From contig JAVSMO010000001.1 in the NCBI GenBank assembly GCA_032027165.1, positions 2,100,181 to 2,164,180 on the forward strand: DNA of 64,000 nucleotides. The letters run 5' to 3'. Below are positions 20,594 to 29,137 of the stretch, in pieces; position 1 is the stretch's first letter, and each line of letters opens with the position of its first letter. The DNA is from Denitratisoma sp. Lineage in GTDB: Bacteria > Pseudomonadota > Gammaproteobacteria > Burkholderiales > Rhodocyclaceae. The position numbers were made by a program, and so were the translations under genes. The notes beneath the pieces were generated by a model. That model did no database searches and was not told the origin of the DNA. It saw nothing but the letters and a program-made list of their open reading frames with translations.

Positions 20594-21615
20594 TTGAAGC
20601 GCTGCGTATAGGCGACGAACTGGTCGAGCTTGGCACGCGCCGCGCCGCTTGCGATGGCCTCGCGCGCCCGGGCGATGCCGTCGGCGACCGAGGCAGCAAC
20701 GTTGGCGGCGTAAAGCGCGGCACCGGCGTTGAGGGTGACGATCTCGCGCGGCGTGCCCGGCGTGTCGGCGAGCGCCTCGAGCACCATCTCCTTCGACTCG
20801 GCGGCGCCGGCGACGCGGAGCCCCCGATTGGAGACCATCTGCAGGCCGTAGTCCTCGGGGTGGATCTCGTACTCGGTGATCTCGCCGTTCTTCAGTTCGC
20901 CGACCATGGTGGCGGCGCCGAGCGAGATCTCGTCCATGCCGTCCTTCCCCCACACCACCATGACGTGGTCGGCGCCGAGCTGCTGCATGACGCGCACCTG
21001 GATGCCGACGAGGTCGGGATGGAACACCCCCATCAGGGTGTTGGGCGCGCCGGCCGGGTTGGTCAGCGGCCCGAGGATATTGAAGATGGTGCGCACGCCC
21101 ATCTCGCGCCGCACCGGCGCGACGTTCTTCATGGCCGGGTGGTGGTTGGGGGCGAACATGAAGCCCATGCCGGTGGCCTGGATGCACTCGGCCACCTGCG
21201 GCGCCGTGAGGTCGATCTTCGCGCCGAGCGCCTCCAGCACGTCGGCCGAGCCGGACTTGGAGGAGACGCTGCGGTTGCCGTGCTTGGCCACCGTGGCGCC
21301 GGCCGCGGCGGCGACGAAGGCCGAGGCGGTGGAGATGTTGAAGGTGTGGGCCGAATCGCCGCCGGTGCCGACGATGTCGACGAAATGCGGGTTGTGCGGC
21401 GTCTCGACGCGGGTGCACAGTTCGCGCATCACCTTCGCCGCGGCCGAGATCTCGCCGATGGTCTCCTTCTTCACGCGCAGGCCGGTGAGGATGGCGGCAA
21501 CCATCAGCGGCGTGATCTCGCCGCCCATGATCTGCCGCATCAGGTGCAGCATCTCGTCGTGGAAAATCTCGCGGTGTTCGATGGTGCGCTGCAGGGCTTC
21601 CTGTGGGGTGATCAT
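20590..21615 (-). CDS. trpD: Anthranilate phosphoribosyltransferase
   Basis: This 341-residue enzyme joins anthranilate and PRPP. The PRPP-binding signature GTGGD ([15 protein letters not shown]), [18 protein letters not shown] and [11 protein letters not shown] are all present. It overlaps trpG and trpC by four bases on each side, so all four trp genes are translationally coupled or nearly so. It is a free-standing TrpD without the fused glutaminase seen in enterics. Confidence 0.96.
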   Translation of the reverse strand: MITPQEALQRTIEHREIFHDEMLHLMRQIMGGEITPLMVAAILTGLRVKKETIGEISAAAKVMRELCTRVETPHNPHFVDIVGTGGDSAHTFNISTASAFVAAAAGATVAKHGNRSVSSKSGSADVLEALGAKIDLTAPQVAECIQATGMGFMFAPNHHPAMKNVAPVRREMGVRTIFNILGPLTNPAGAPNTLMGVFHPDLVGIQVRVMQQLGADHVMVVWGKDGMDEISLGAATMVGELKNGEITEYEIHPEDYGLQMVSNRGLRVAGAAESKEMVLEALADTPGTPREIVTLNAGAALYAANVAASVADGIARAREAIASGAARAKLDQFVAYTQRFK

Positions 21616-22181
21616 TTTGCTTGCTCCAGAAAGTTCTTCAATAAACGGTGGCCATGTTCGCTGAGGATGGATTCGGGGTGGAACTGCACGCCCTCGACCT
21701 GAAAATCCTTGTGGCGCACACCCATGATTTCGCCGTCCTCGGTCCAAGCCGTCACTTCGAGGCAGGCGGGCAGCGAGGCGCGGTCGATGGCGAGCGAGTG
21801 GTAGCGCGTGGCCGTGAAGGGGTTGGGCAGGCCGCGGAAGACGCCGGTGTCGGCGTGATGCACCGGCGAAGTCTTGCCGTGCATGAGCTGGCGGGCATGG
21901 ACGATTCTGCCGCCGAAGGCCGCGCCGATGCTCTGGTGGCCAAGGCAGACGCCGAGCAGCGGCACATTGCCGGCGAAAGCCTGGATCGCCGCCACCGAGA
22001 TGCCGGCCTCGGCAGGGGAACAAGGTCCGGGCGAGACGACAAGGCGGTCGGGCTTGAGTGCGGCAATGCCCTCGACCGTGATCTCGTCGTTGCGGAAGAC
22101 GCGCACGTCCTCGCCCAGTTCTCCGAAGTACTGCACGAGGTTGTAGGTGAAGGAGTCGTAGTTATCGATCATCAGCAGCAT
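21612..22181 (-). CDS. trpG: Anthranilate synthase component II (glutamine amidotransferase)
   Basis: This 189-residue class I glutaminase supplies ammonia to TrpE. The catalytic triad is Cys79 (GVCLGHQ), His168 and Glu170 (FHPES). The start [20 protein letters not shown] is the family's; the longer frame upstream overlaps trpE and is not family-like. In related bacteria the same protein can also serve folate synthesis (PabA); no pab gene is in view. Confidence 0.95.
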   Translation of the reverse strand: MLLMIDNYDSFTYNLVQYFGELGEDVRVFRNDEITVEGIAALKPDRLVVSPGPCSPAEAGISVAAIQAFAGNVPLLGVCLGHQSIGAAFGGRIVHARQLMHGKTSPVHHADTGVFRGLPNPFTATRYHSLAIDRASLPACLEVTAWTEDGEIMGVRHKDFQVEGVQFHPESILSEHGHRLLKNFLEQAK

Positions 22182-22192
22182 GGCCGTCCCCC

Positions 22193-23668
22193 TCAATCCA
22201 GGCGCGTGTCGAGGCCCGACTCGGCCATCTCGGCGGCGCGCAACTGGGCGCGAGCCTTGTTCTGCGTCTCCTGCCACTCGGAGGCCGGATCGGAGTCGGC
22301 GACGATGCCGGCACCGGCCTGGACGTGGATGCGGCCGTCTTTGATCACCGCGGTGCGAATGGCGATGGCGAGGTCCATGTCGCCGTGGAAGCCGAGGTAG
22401 CCCACCGCGCCGGCGTAGATGCCGCGCTTGACCGGCTCCAACTCGTCGATGATCTCCATCGCCCGCACCTTGGGCGCGCCCGACACCGTTCCGGCCGGGA
22501 AGGTGGCACGCAGCACCGCCAGCGCGTCGAGTTCGGGCTTGAGCCGGCCCTCGACGTTGGAGACGATGTGCATCACGTGCGAGTAGCGCTCGATGACGAA
22601 CTGCTCCGTCACCTTCACGGTGCCGGCCTGCGCCACGCGGCCGACGTCGTTGCGGCCGAGGTCGAGCAGCATGAGGTGCTCGGCGCGTTCCTTCTCGTCG
22701 GCCAGGAGTTCGGCGGCGAGCGCCTCGTCCTCCTCGACTGTTTTGCCCCGCTTGCGCGTGCCGGCGATCGGCCGCAGGGTGACGCTTCCGTCCTCCAGCC
22801 GCACGAGGATCTCCGGCGAGGCGCCGACGACGTGGAAGTCCTCGAAGTCGAAGTAGAACATGTAGGGCGAGGGGTTCAGCGTGCGCAGCGCGCGGTAGAG
22901 CGCCAGCGGCGTCGCGGCATAGGGCTTCGACATGCGCTGCGAGAGCACCACCTGCATGATGTCGCCGTCGACGATGTACTGCTTGGCGCGCGCCACGGCC
23001 TGCTTGAAGGCCTCCTCGCCGAAGGAAGAGACGGCCGCCTGCGGCGAAGCCGGTTGTTCTGCCGGAATCACCGCCGGTTCGCGCAGGCGCGCCAGCAGTT
23101 CCTTCAGGCGCGCCTGGGCGCGCCTGAAGGCGCCGGGCACGCCGGGCTCGGCGTACACCACCAGGGTCAGCTTGCCGGAGAGGTTGTCGACGACGGCGAT
23201 CTCCTCGGAGAGCAGCAGCAGGACGTCGGGCGTGCCGAGCTCGTCCGGTTTCTGTGCTCTCGCGAGCTTCGGCTCGATGTAGCGCACCGTGTCGTAGCCG
23301 AAGCAGCCGACGAGACCGCCGCAGAAACGCGGCAGGCCGGCGCGCGGCGCCAGCCTGAAGCGCGCCATGTATTCGCCGACGAAGGCGAGCGGGTCGCAGT
23401 CGTCGCGCCGCTCGGCGATGCGGTTGCCGGTCAGCACCATGACGTTGCGGCCATAGGCGGCGATGCGCGTCGGCGCGGACAGGCCGATGAAGGAATAGCG
23501 GCCGAAGCGCTCGCCGCCCTGCACGGATTCGAGCAGGTAGGTGTAGGCGCTATCGGCCAGCTTCAGGTAGATCGAGAGGGGTGTATCGAGGTCGGCGAAG
23601 GTTTCCAGGGTCACCGGAATGCGGTTATAGCCCTGGGCGGCCAACTGATTGAATTCGGCTTCGGTCAT
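22193..23668 (-). CDS. trpE: Anthranilate synthase component I
   Basis: This 491-residue enzyme converts chorismate to anthranilate with TrpG. The N-terminal LLES motif (45-48) marks tryptophan feedback control, and the C-terminal chorismate-binding domain carries PIAGTRKRG and [20 protein letters not shown] chose the second of two adjacent ATGs (23668), which sits five bases after GGAG; 23671 is the alternative. The 165-base gap to gph holds a candidate Trp leader peptide and hairpin, so this gene may be under attenuation control. Confidence 0.95.
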   Translation of the reverse strand: MTEAEFNQLAAQGYNRIPVTLETFADLDTPLSIYLKLADSAYTYLLESVQGGERFGRYSFIGLSAPTRIAAYGRNVMVLTGNRIAERRDDCDPLAFVGEYMARFRLAPRAGLPRFCGGLVGCFGYDTVRYIEPKLARAQKPDELGTPDVLLLLSEEIAVVDNLSGKLTLVVYAEPGVPGAFRRAQARLKELLARLREPAVIPAEQPASPQAAVSSFGEEAFKQAVARAKQYIVDGDIMQVVLSQRMSKPYAATPLALYRALRTLNPSPYMFYFDFEDFHVVGASPEILVRLEDGSVTLRPIAGTRKRGKTVEEDEALAAELLADEKERAEHLMLLDLGRNDVGRVAQAGTVKVTEQFVIERYSHVMHIVSNVEGRLKPELDALAVLRATFPAGTVSGAPKVRAMEIIDELEPVKRGIYAGAVGYLGFHGDMDLAIAIRTAVIKDGRIHVQAGAGIVADSDPASEWQETQNKARAQLRAAEMAESGLDTRLD

Positions 23669-23708
23669 CATGACTCCACAACTTGAACTGCAGGAACAAC
23701 GCAGGCGC

Positions 23709-23796
23709 AAACACAAAAGGCGCCCGCCGCTTGCGACGATCAGTCAGGCAAGCGACGCCAGGGCCAAGCCTCCCCGCCGACGGCGTATTTCCTCAC
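23709..23796 (-). promoter_or_regulatory. Candidate trp leader peptide and attenuator upstream of trpE
   Basis: A short frame starting at GTG 23796 and ending at TGA 23742-23740 encodes 18 residues, including [11 protein letters not shown], with two Trp codons flanking one Pro. AGGAA lies ten bases before the GTG. Just after the second Trp codon, TCGCTTGC (23755-23748) can pair with GCAAGCGG (23734-23727), followed by CGGGCGCC and then TTTTGTGTTT (23718-23709). This geometry (Trp codons, hairpin, T-rich run) is that of a transcription attenuator. The hairpin and T-run are imperfect and no anti-terminator was established, so this is inference. Confidence 0.45.
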
Positions 23797-23833
23797 GCGT
23801 TTCAAGTTCCTGTGGAGCACGATGCTTGCTGTT

Positions 23834-24508
23834 TCAGATTTCCGTATTCAGGCTCGGAATGCGGCTCGCCGCCTCCTCGAGGGTTGCCACTATAGCATCG
23901 GCGCCGAGATCGCGCACGTCCTCGCCCTCGCTGTAGCCGTAAGGCACGCAGAACACAGGGCAGCCGGCGGCGCGCGCGCCGGCAACGTCGTTGCGCGAAT
24001 CACCGACCACCAGCGCCTCGGCGGGAACGATGCCGAAGCGCTCGCAAAGATGCAGGAAGGGCAGCGGGTGCGGCTTCTTTTCCGCCAGCGTGTCGCCGCT
24101 CACCGTCATGTCTAGCAGCGCTGCCAGACCGGTGGCGGCCAGCAGCTGCTCGGTGAAGGCGGCGGCCTTGTTGGTGACGCAGGCGGTCTTCAGCCCCGCC
24201 CCGCGCATCGCCCGCAGGCCTTCCAGAACGCCCGGATAGATGCGGGTCTTGCGGCCGTTTACGGCGGCGTAGTGGCGCTTGAACACCGCCAGGGCCTCGC
24301 GCACCTCGGGGGCGTCCGATTCGCCCGGGTAGCCAAGGCAGCGGCCGACGAGGTTGGGAATGCCCTTGCCGACGAAATCGCGGATGGTGCCAGCCGGCAA
24401 AGTCAGCCGCCCCAGCTCGGCAAGCATGGCGTTGGCCGCGTCGGCGAGGTCGGGTACGGTGTCGAGCAGGGTGCCGTCGAGGTCGATGAGGACAGCGCGA
24501 ATGGGCAT
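23834..24508 (-). CDS. gph: Phosphoglycolate phosphatase (HAD family)
   Basis: This 224-residue HAD hydrolase has the nucleophile motif DLDGTLLD (Asp9, Asp11), a cap domain, KPHPLPF and the Mg-binding VGDSRNDVAGARAAG. It removes phosphate from 2-phosphoglycolate. Its ATG shares one base with the rpe stop. The order rpe-gph-trpE is the usual betaproteobacterial one. A dispersed-motif copy encodes its GRLTLPAG. Confidence 0.92.
   Translation of the reverse strand: MPIRAVLIDLDGTLLDTVPDLADAANAMLAELGRLTLPAGTIRDFVGKGIPNLVGRCLGYPGESDAPEVREALAVFKRHYAAVNGRKTRIYPGVLEGLRAMRGAGLKTACVTNKAAAFTEQLLAATGLAALLDMTVSGDTLAEKKPHPLPFLHLCERFGIVPAEALVVGDSRNDVAGARAAGCPVFCVPYGYSEGEDVRDLGADAIVATLEEAASRIPSLNTEI
24399..24422 (+). 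repeat. Dispersed 24-base motif, diverged copy in gph
   Basis: Left half AAAGTCAGCC is exact; the right half reads TCGGCA (two mismatches). Antisense to gph; encodes AELGRLTL. Confidence 0.55.
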
Positions 24509-25191
24509 CAGACCTTGGCCAGCTCCGCGCGCAGGGCGGCGATGATGGAGTTGTAGCGATGGGGATCACCGTCCTTGCCGGCACCGAAGACGGCGGAACC
24601 GGCGACGAAGGTGTCGACGCCGGCCTCGGCCACCTCGCGGATATTGGCCGGGCCGACGCCGCCGTCGATTTCCAGGCTGACGTTCAGCTTGCGCGCGTCG
24701 ATCATCTTGCGCACCTGTCGCGCCTTGTCGAGGACGTGGGGAATGAACTTCTGTCCGCCGAAGCCGGGGTTCACCGACATCAGCAGCACCATGTCGAGCT
24801 TGTCGAGCGTCCACTCCAGCACATCGAGCGGCGTTGCCGGGTTGAAGACCAGGCCCGGCTTGCAGCCCGCTTCGCGAATGAGGGCGATGGTGCGGTCGAT
24901 ATGCTCGGACGCCTCCGGGTGGAAGGTGATGAAGGTGGCGCCCGCCTTGGCGAAGTCGGGAATGATGCGATCCACCGGCTTGACCATCAGGTGCACGTCG
25001 ATGGGCGCGGTGACGCCGTGCTTCCTCAACGCCTCGCAGACCAGCGGGCCGATGGTCAGGTTGGGCACGTAATGGTTGTCCATCACGTCGAAGTGCACGA
25101 TGTCGGCGCCGGACTTGAGGACGTTGTCAACCTCCTCGCCCAGCTTGGCGAAGTTGGCGGACAGAATGCTCGGTGCGATGCGGTAGGTCAT
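24508..25191 (-). CDS. rpe: Ribulose-phosphate 3-epimerase
   Basis: This 227-residue TIM-barrel enzyme interconverts ribulose 5-phosphate and xylulose 5-phosphate. It begins [20 protein letters not shown] and carries the metal-binding [12 protein letters not shown] (His33, Asp35), [14 protein letters not shown] and EIDGGV motifs. It is the first gene of the probable rpe-gph-trpEGDC transcript and is divergent from apaG. Confidence 0.96.
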   Translation of the reverse strand: MTYRIAPSILSANFAKLGEEVDNVLKSGADIVHFDVMDNHYVPNLTIGPLVCEALRKHGVTAPIDVHLMVKPVDRIIPDFAKAGATFITFHPEASEHIDRTIALIREAGCKPGLVFNPATPLDVLEWTLDKLDMVLLMSVNPGFGGQKFIPHVLDKARQVRKMIDARKLNVSLEIDGGVGPANIREVAEAGVDTFVAGSAVFGAGKDGDPHRYNSIIAALRAELAKV

Positions 25192-25291
25192 GGCGGCTCC
25201 CCTTTTGACCGAATGATTTTAAACGGATTCGAACCGCCCGCCGGCTAAAAGAAATTATGGCAGCCATAAGCCGGCCTCCCTGCCGCGACCC

Positions 25292-25297
25292 TATAAT
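25292..25297 (+). promoter_or_regulatory. -10 element just before apaG
   Basis: A perfect TATAAT ends seven bases before the apaG ATG at 25304, so transcription would start at or within a base or two of the start codon. No good -35 element is visible. Confidence 0.45.
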
Positions 25298-25303
25298 GGC
25301 CGC

Positions 25304-25687
25304 ATGGCAGAAAGCAAGAAGTACGAGATCAGCGTCACGGCGGAAACGCAGTATCTGGCCGACCAGTCCGACCCGGAGGACGGACGCTACGTCTTCGCCT
25401 ACAACATCACTATCCTCAACACCGGCAACATTGCCGCCCAACTGATTTCCCGCCACTGGCTCATCAACGATGCCGAATCCCACGTGCAGGAAGTGCGTGG
25501 CCTCGGCGTGGTCGGCCACCAGCCCCTGCTCAAGCCGGGTGAGCGCTTCGAATACACCAGCGGCTGCGTCCTCACCACGCCCGTCGGCACCATGCGCGGC
25601 AGCTACCAGATGGTGGCGGAAGACGGCACCCAGTTCGAGGCACCGATCGCCGAGTTCACCCTGGCGATGCCGCGCGTCCTGCATTAA
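25304..25687 (+). CDS. apaG: ApaG protein (DUF525 domain)
   Basis: This 127-residue protein is a single ApaG domain, a fibronectin-III-like fold, with YVFAYNITILNTG, SRHWLI and the glycine-rich VVGHQPLLKPGE. It has been tied to Co/Mg efflux and pyrophosphate-nucleotide metabolism in enterics, but the biochemical role is unsettled. There is no ribosome-binding site before the ATG and a -10 box is very close, so the mRNA may be leaderless. Confidence 0.93.
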   Translation: MAESKKYEISVTAETQYLADQSDPEDGRYVFAYNITILNTGNIAAQLISRHWLINDAESHVQEVRGLGVVGHQPLLKPGERFEYTSGCVLTTPVGTMRGSYQMVAEDGTQFEAPIAEFTLAMPRVLH

Positions 25688-25694
25688 GTTCACC

Positions 25695-26291
25695 GTGTCG
25701 CTGAAGCACAGCTACACCATCATCGCCCCCTTCTACGATGCCTTCCTCGACGCCGCCACGCGCGGTGCGCGGCGGAAAAGCCTGTCCCACCTCGCGGCGG
25801 AACCACCACGTGATGTCCTCGTGAATGGAATCGGTACCGGCCTGGATCTACCCCACCTGCCGCCGCAGCACCGCTACACCGGGCTCGATCTGACACGCGC
25901 CATGCTGAAGCAGGCGCTGCCACGGGCCGCAGCGCTGAATTTCTGCCCGGTACAGGGCGATGCCCAGCGGCTGCCTTTCGCGGACGACAGCTTCGACACC
26001 GTCGTGTTGCACCTGATTCTGGCCGTAGTGCCTGTTCCGGCGCGCTGCCTGCAAGAGTCAGCCCGCGTGACACGGCGCGGCGGAAGCCTCCTGGTCTTCG
26101 ACAAGTTCCTCAAACCCGGTGAGCGGGCACGCTGGAAGCGTGCCTTGAATCCGCTCGCGCGGCGCATTGCGACCAGGCTGGACGTGGTGTTCGAGGAAAT
26201 GCTTGCCCAAGCGCCGGCTCTCCTACTGCAGGGGGATGATCCGGCACTGGCAGGCGGATGGTTCAGGCTTATGCGCCTGAAAAAACTTTAA
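25695..26291 (+). CDS. Class I SAM-dependent methyltransferase
   Basis: This 198-residue protein has the SAM-binding motif I loop (VNGIGTGLDLPHLP), an acidic residue after strand 2 (YTGLDLTRAMLKQA), QGDAQRLPFADDSFD and RRGGSLLVFDKF. That is the Methyltransf_11 pattern. Its substrate is unknown; lipid or quinone-type small molecules are usual for the family. I take the GTG at 25695, seven bases after apaG, as the start; the open frame before it runs through apaG in another phase. It probably shares the apaG transcript. Confidence 0.8.
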   Translation: MSLKHSYTIIAPFYDAFLDAATRGARRKSLSHLAAEPPRDVLVNGIGTGLDLPHLPPQHRYTGLDLTRAMLKQALPRAAALNFCPVQGDAQRLPFADDSFDTVVLHLILAVVPVPARCLQESARVTRRGGSLLVFDKFLKPGERARWKRALNPLARRIATRLDVVFEEMLAQAPALLLQGDDPALAGGWFRLMRLKKL

Positions 26292-26294
26292 GTT

Positions 26295-27170
26295 TCAGTA
26301 GGGTCCGGCCAATTCCCGCAGGCGCGAATCATTCGGCCGCTCAGTAGCGGCGTGGCGCCAGTACTTGCGTGCCTCGTCGCGCAGTTCCTTTTGTTCGAGC
26401 CAGGCTGCATAGATGACCTGTTCGGAGAGCGTCGCTCCCACCCCGGGCCGCAGGTTTTCGGCATCCGCTCTCAATTCCAGGCTGGCCAACGTAAATTGAG
26501 CCGAGTTGCTGATGGATTGACCATTGGCCGCCTTGCCCGTGACCAGCCAGCGATAGCGGATACCGGATTTCAAGCGCACATTTCCGGGCAATACAAAGGA
26601 TTCACCACCCACTTCGCGTTCTAGCAGACGCTTTCCCTTGTCGTCGAACAGTTCGAAGCGCACCAGCGTGCCGGCATGCACCCCCTTCCAGCGAAACTCG
26701 GGCCACTCATCCAGCGTCACCGTATCGGCCAGCGTAAGCAGGCGCAGCTTAGCCTGATCCTGCATGCTGCGCATCAGCACCGCCCCCTGATTGATATTGA
26801 TCGGGCTGATGCGAATGGCCTTGCCTCCTCCGAAGCGCGTACTGCGCCGCTCGGGCTGCTCGCCGGAAAGCGCCACGGCCTGGGCGGCACGAATGTGCAC
26901 CAGCGACGGCCCGCGGAAATCAAACTCCTCCCCGGTCTTGAGGAAGACCAGCACCATGCGCGCCCCCGCATCGAGCTTGATACGCTGGTCGGTAGTGATT
27001 TCGTCGAGAATCGATGCGGTTCGCTTTTCGGTAACGAGGGAAGCCTCGCCCACGAGATCGGTGATCATCGCAACCGCGGATGTGGCTGTCTTCGCCGGTT
27101 GCGCGTGAGCAGGCAGCGCACTCGCTACACATGCCAGCAAGACAGCAGCGGCACGAAGTGTCTTCAACAT
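26295..27170 (-). CDS. Exported FecR-like domain protein
   Basis: This 291-residue protein has a signal peptide (MLKTLRAAAVLLACVASALPAHAQ) and a FecR-type domain (about 30-130: TSAVAMITDLVGEASLV, DEITTDQRIKLDAGARMVLVFLKTGEEFDF). Its C-terminal half contains beta-rich WPEFRWKGV and a helical AWLEQKELRDEARKYWRHA end that looks like a TPR. It lies 33 bases after the CHASE2 cyclase on the same strand; FecR and CHASE2 proteins often occur together. It may deliver a periplasmic signal to the cyclase. GGGAG precedes the ATG. Confidence 0.75.
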   Translation of the reverse strand: MLKTLRAAAVLLACVASALPAHAQPAKTATSAVAMITDLVGEASLVTEKRTASILDEITTDQRIKLDAGARMVLVFLKTGEEFDFRGPSLVHIRAAQAVALSGEQPERRSTRFGGGKAIRISPININQGAVLMRSMQDQAKLRLLTLADTVTLDEWPEFRWKGVHAGTLVRFELFDDKGKRLLEREVGGESFVLPGNVRLKSGIRYRWLVTGKAANGQSISNSAQFTLASLELRADAENLRPGVGATLSEQVIYAAWLEQKELRDEARKYWRHAATERPNDSRLRELAGPY

Positions 27171-27203
27171 CTGGATCTCCCTTCCTGTCTAGGTCTTGGA
27201 TTG

Positions 27204-28973
27204 CTAGCCGGAGGACCGCCCCGCCTGCGCCGGCCAGCCATAGACTACCACCGGGGTATGTCCCTTCACCGGCTTTGCCCCCAGATTAACGAATCCCTCG
27301 GAGGAATCAAGCGCCTGCACCACGAACCCCGAACACACCAGCGGATAGCCTACTTCCTTGGTCAGGCTCTCGATTCGGGAGGCCAAGTTCACAGTATCGC
27401 CGATGGCGGTGTATTCGTGTCGCGCCGTCGAACCGACATGACCGACCACGGCATCGCCCGTATGCAATCCGATGCCGATGCGGATCGGCTTCTGTCCCTC
27501 CAGCATCAGCGACTCGTTCAGGCGAGCGAGTCGATTAAGCATTTCCTGCGCGGCCGCGACAGCCGCCGCAGAGGGATTCGGGAGGGACTTGGGCGCGCCA
27601 AAAAACGCCATGATGCCGTCCCCGATAAACTTATCCACCGTGCCTTCATGCTTGTGGATGGCGCCAGTGACTTCCTCGAAATAGCGGTTGAGCAGAGTAA
27701 TCACCGCTTCCGGCGAGAGTGTCTCGCTGCGGGTAGTGAAATCGCGAATATCCGCGAACAGCACGCACAGCCCGCGTCGATCGCCGCCGAGGCTACCGGA
27801 AAGACGCCCGCCAACGATTTCGTCCATGATCTGCGGACTGACGTAAGCGCCAAAGGCCCGACGCAGCCGCAGCCGCTCGAGTGCATTCGCCGCCTGATCC
27901 GCCAGGGACCGGCCGATCAGGGCCAAGGACGCTGTGGCGAGCAGGCCACTCACTGGAAGGAAGTATCCCAGGCGTTGCAGTACCGTGGCGCCTGCAAACA
28001 CTGCGGAAACCAACCCGGCTGTGACGAGGAGCGCCTGCAAGGGCTTGAGCGGCCACAGCCAAAACAAGGCGGCCAGCAGTGCCAGAAACGACGCCAGAAA
28101 TGCCGGCAAGGGTTGAATCAGGGTGCCGCCCAGGATCGAGCGCAAAACCTGGGCGTGCACCAGCACCCCCGGCACGCGTCGATTGCCCGGATCATTCCAT
28201 TTGAAAAGTTCCACCGGCTGCAGCTGTCTGTCCTCGAAGAGCGTGACACTGCCAATCAGCACCGGCTTACCAGCAAAGCTGCGTGCCAGTCTGTCGCTGT
28301 CTCCGGCCTCGATCCAGTCGAGCACCTCATGGAAGGGATGGTAGTCGAATGCTTCGCCACGGCTGAAATCGATCAATCCCCGCTTGGGCTCCACCTTCAT
28401 GAGACGGGCCATCTGTCCCGATAGCGTGGCGACGGCGTGCCCCTCGACATCCAGCGCCTCGTCGAACCAGCGCACCGAGCCGTCTGCATCAAGCCGCCAG
28501 AGCGCATAGCCGGCGCCTTCCTTTCCGGCAGCGGACAAAAATGGCGGGTAGATGGGGCGCGTTGCACCTGTCGGCCCTATGGTCAGCCCGAACACAAGGG
28601 GGACCTGCCGACGGGCGTCGATGATGCCGCCAAGCAACTGACGGTCATAACCCGGAACGATGGTATTGAAGGAACGATCGGGCAGGATGATATCGACGCC
28701 CACTACGGCCGGGCGGGCGTTGGCCACGCCCCGGAGCAGCTTGCCGAGATGAGGGTGCCAAAGGGCGAGGGGTTCCGGCATCCGGGCAACGGTGGCTTCG
28801 TCGATGCCGATCACGACCACTTCCGGCGCGCCTGCCGGAAAATAATTCCTCAATAAACGGAATTGCTGGTCGATGATTTTGAGATCGGCAAGGGCGAATA
28901 GCCCGGACATGGACTGTAGTACGGCAAACAGAGCGATTGCGCCCAGCCCATACCACTTCCACTTCGGCGGCAT
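27204..28973 (-). CDS. CHASE2-domain adenylate/guanylate cyclase
   Basis: This protein of about 589 residues has an N-terminal membrane helix (10-28), a periplasmic CHASE2 sensor (about 30-310; VVVIGIDEATVARMPEP, VVGVDIILPDRSF), three more helices (about 320-390) and a class III cyclase domain (about 400-575). The metal aspartates are in LFADIRDFTTR, with GDGIMAFFG and GDTVNLASRIE also present. It should make cAMP or cGMP in the cytoplasm in response to a periplasmic cue. The start is uncertain: ATG 28973 places the first helix as in the family, while ATG 29105 adds 44 unlike residues and leaves only 32 bases to the divergent caspase gene. Confidence 0.85.
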   Translation of the reverse strand: MPPKWKWYGLGAIALFAVLQSMSGLFALADLKIIDQQFRLLRNYFPAGAPEVVVIGIDEATVARMPEPLALWHPHLGKLLRGVANARPAVVGVDIILPDRSFNTIVPGYDRQLLGGIIDARRQVPLVFGLTIGPTGATRPIYPPFLSAAGKEGAGYALWRLDADGSVRWFDEALDVEGHAVATLSGQMARLMKVEPKRGLIDFSRGEAFDYHPFHEVLDWIEAGDSDRLARSFAGKPVLIGSVTLFEDRQLQPVELFKWNDPGNRRVPGVLVHAQVLRSILGGTLIQPLPAFLASFLALLAALFWLWPLKPLQALLVTAGLVSAVFAGATVLQRLGYFLPVSGLLATASLALIGRSLADQAANALERLRLRRAFGAYVSPQIMDEIVGGRLSGSLGGDRRGLCVLFADIRDFTTRSETLSPEAVITLLNRYFEEVTGAIHKHEGTVDKFIGDGIMAFFGAPKSLPNPSAAAVAAAQEMLNRLARLNESLMLEGQKPIRIGIGLHTGDAVVGHVGSTARHEYTAIGDTVNLASRIESLTKEVGYPLVCSGFVVQALDSSEGFVNLGAKPVKGHTPVVVYGWPAQAGRSSG

Positions 28974-29137
28974 CGGATTGGCGTGCGCGGATTGGCCGTT
29001 GGGGGAAACGTCGTTTCCGGATTGTGTGAAGTGTGAATTATTCAGGAACACCTCCGGGAAACGTGAGCCATTGCACGCATCAACCGGTACGTTTTGTGGC
29101 ATCATAAACCAGCATTCAGGATAGGGGTTCAAATCAG

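Noticed and set aside
24354-24545. Plus-strand frames antisense to the trp, mur and fts genes, several over 200 codons
   Set aside because: They are third-position GC shadows of well-identified genes and have no domains.
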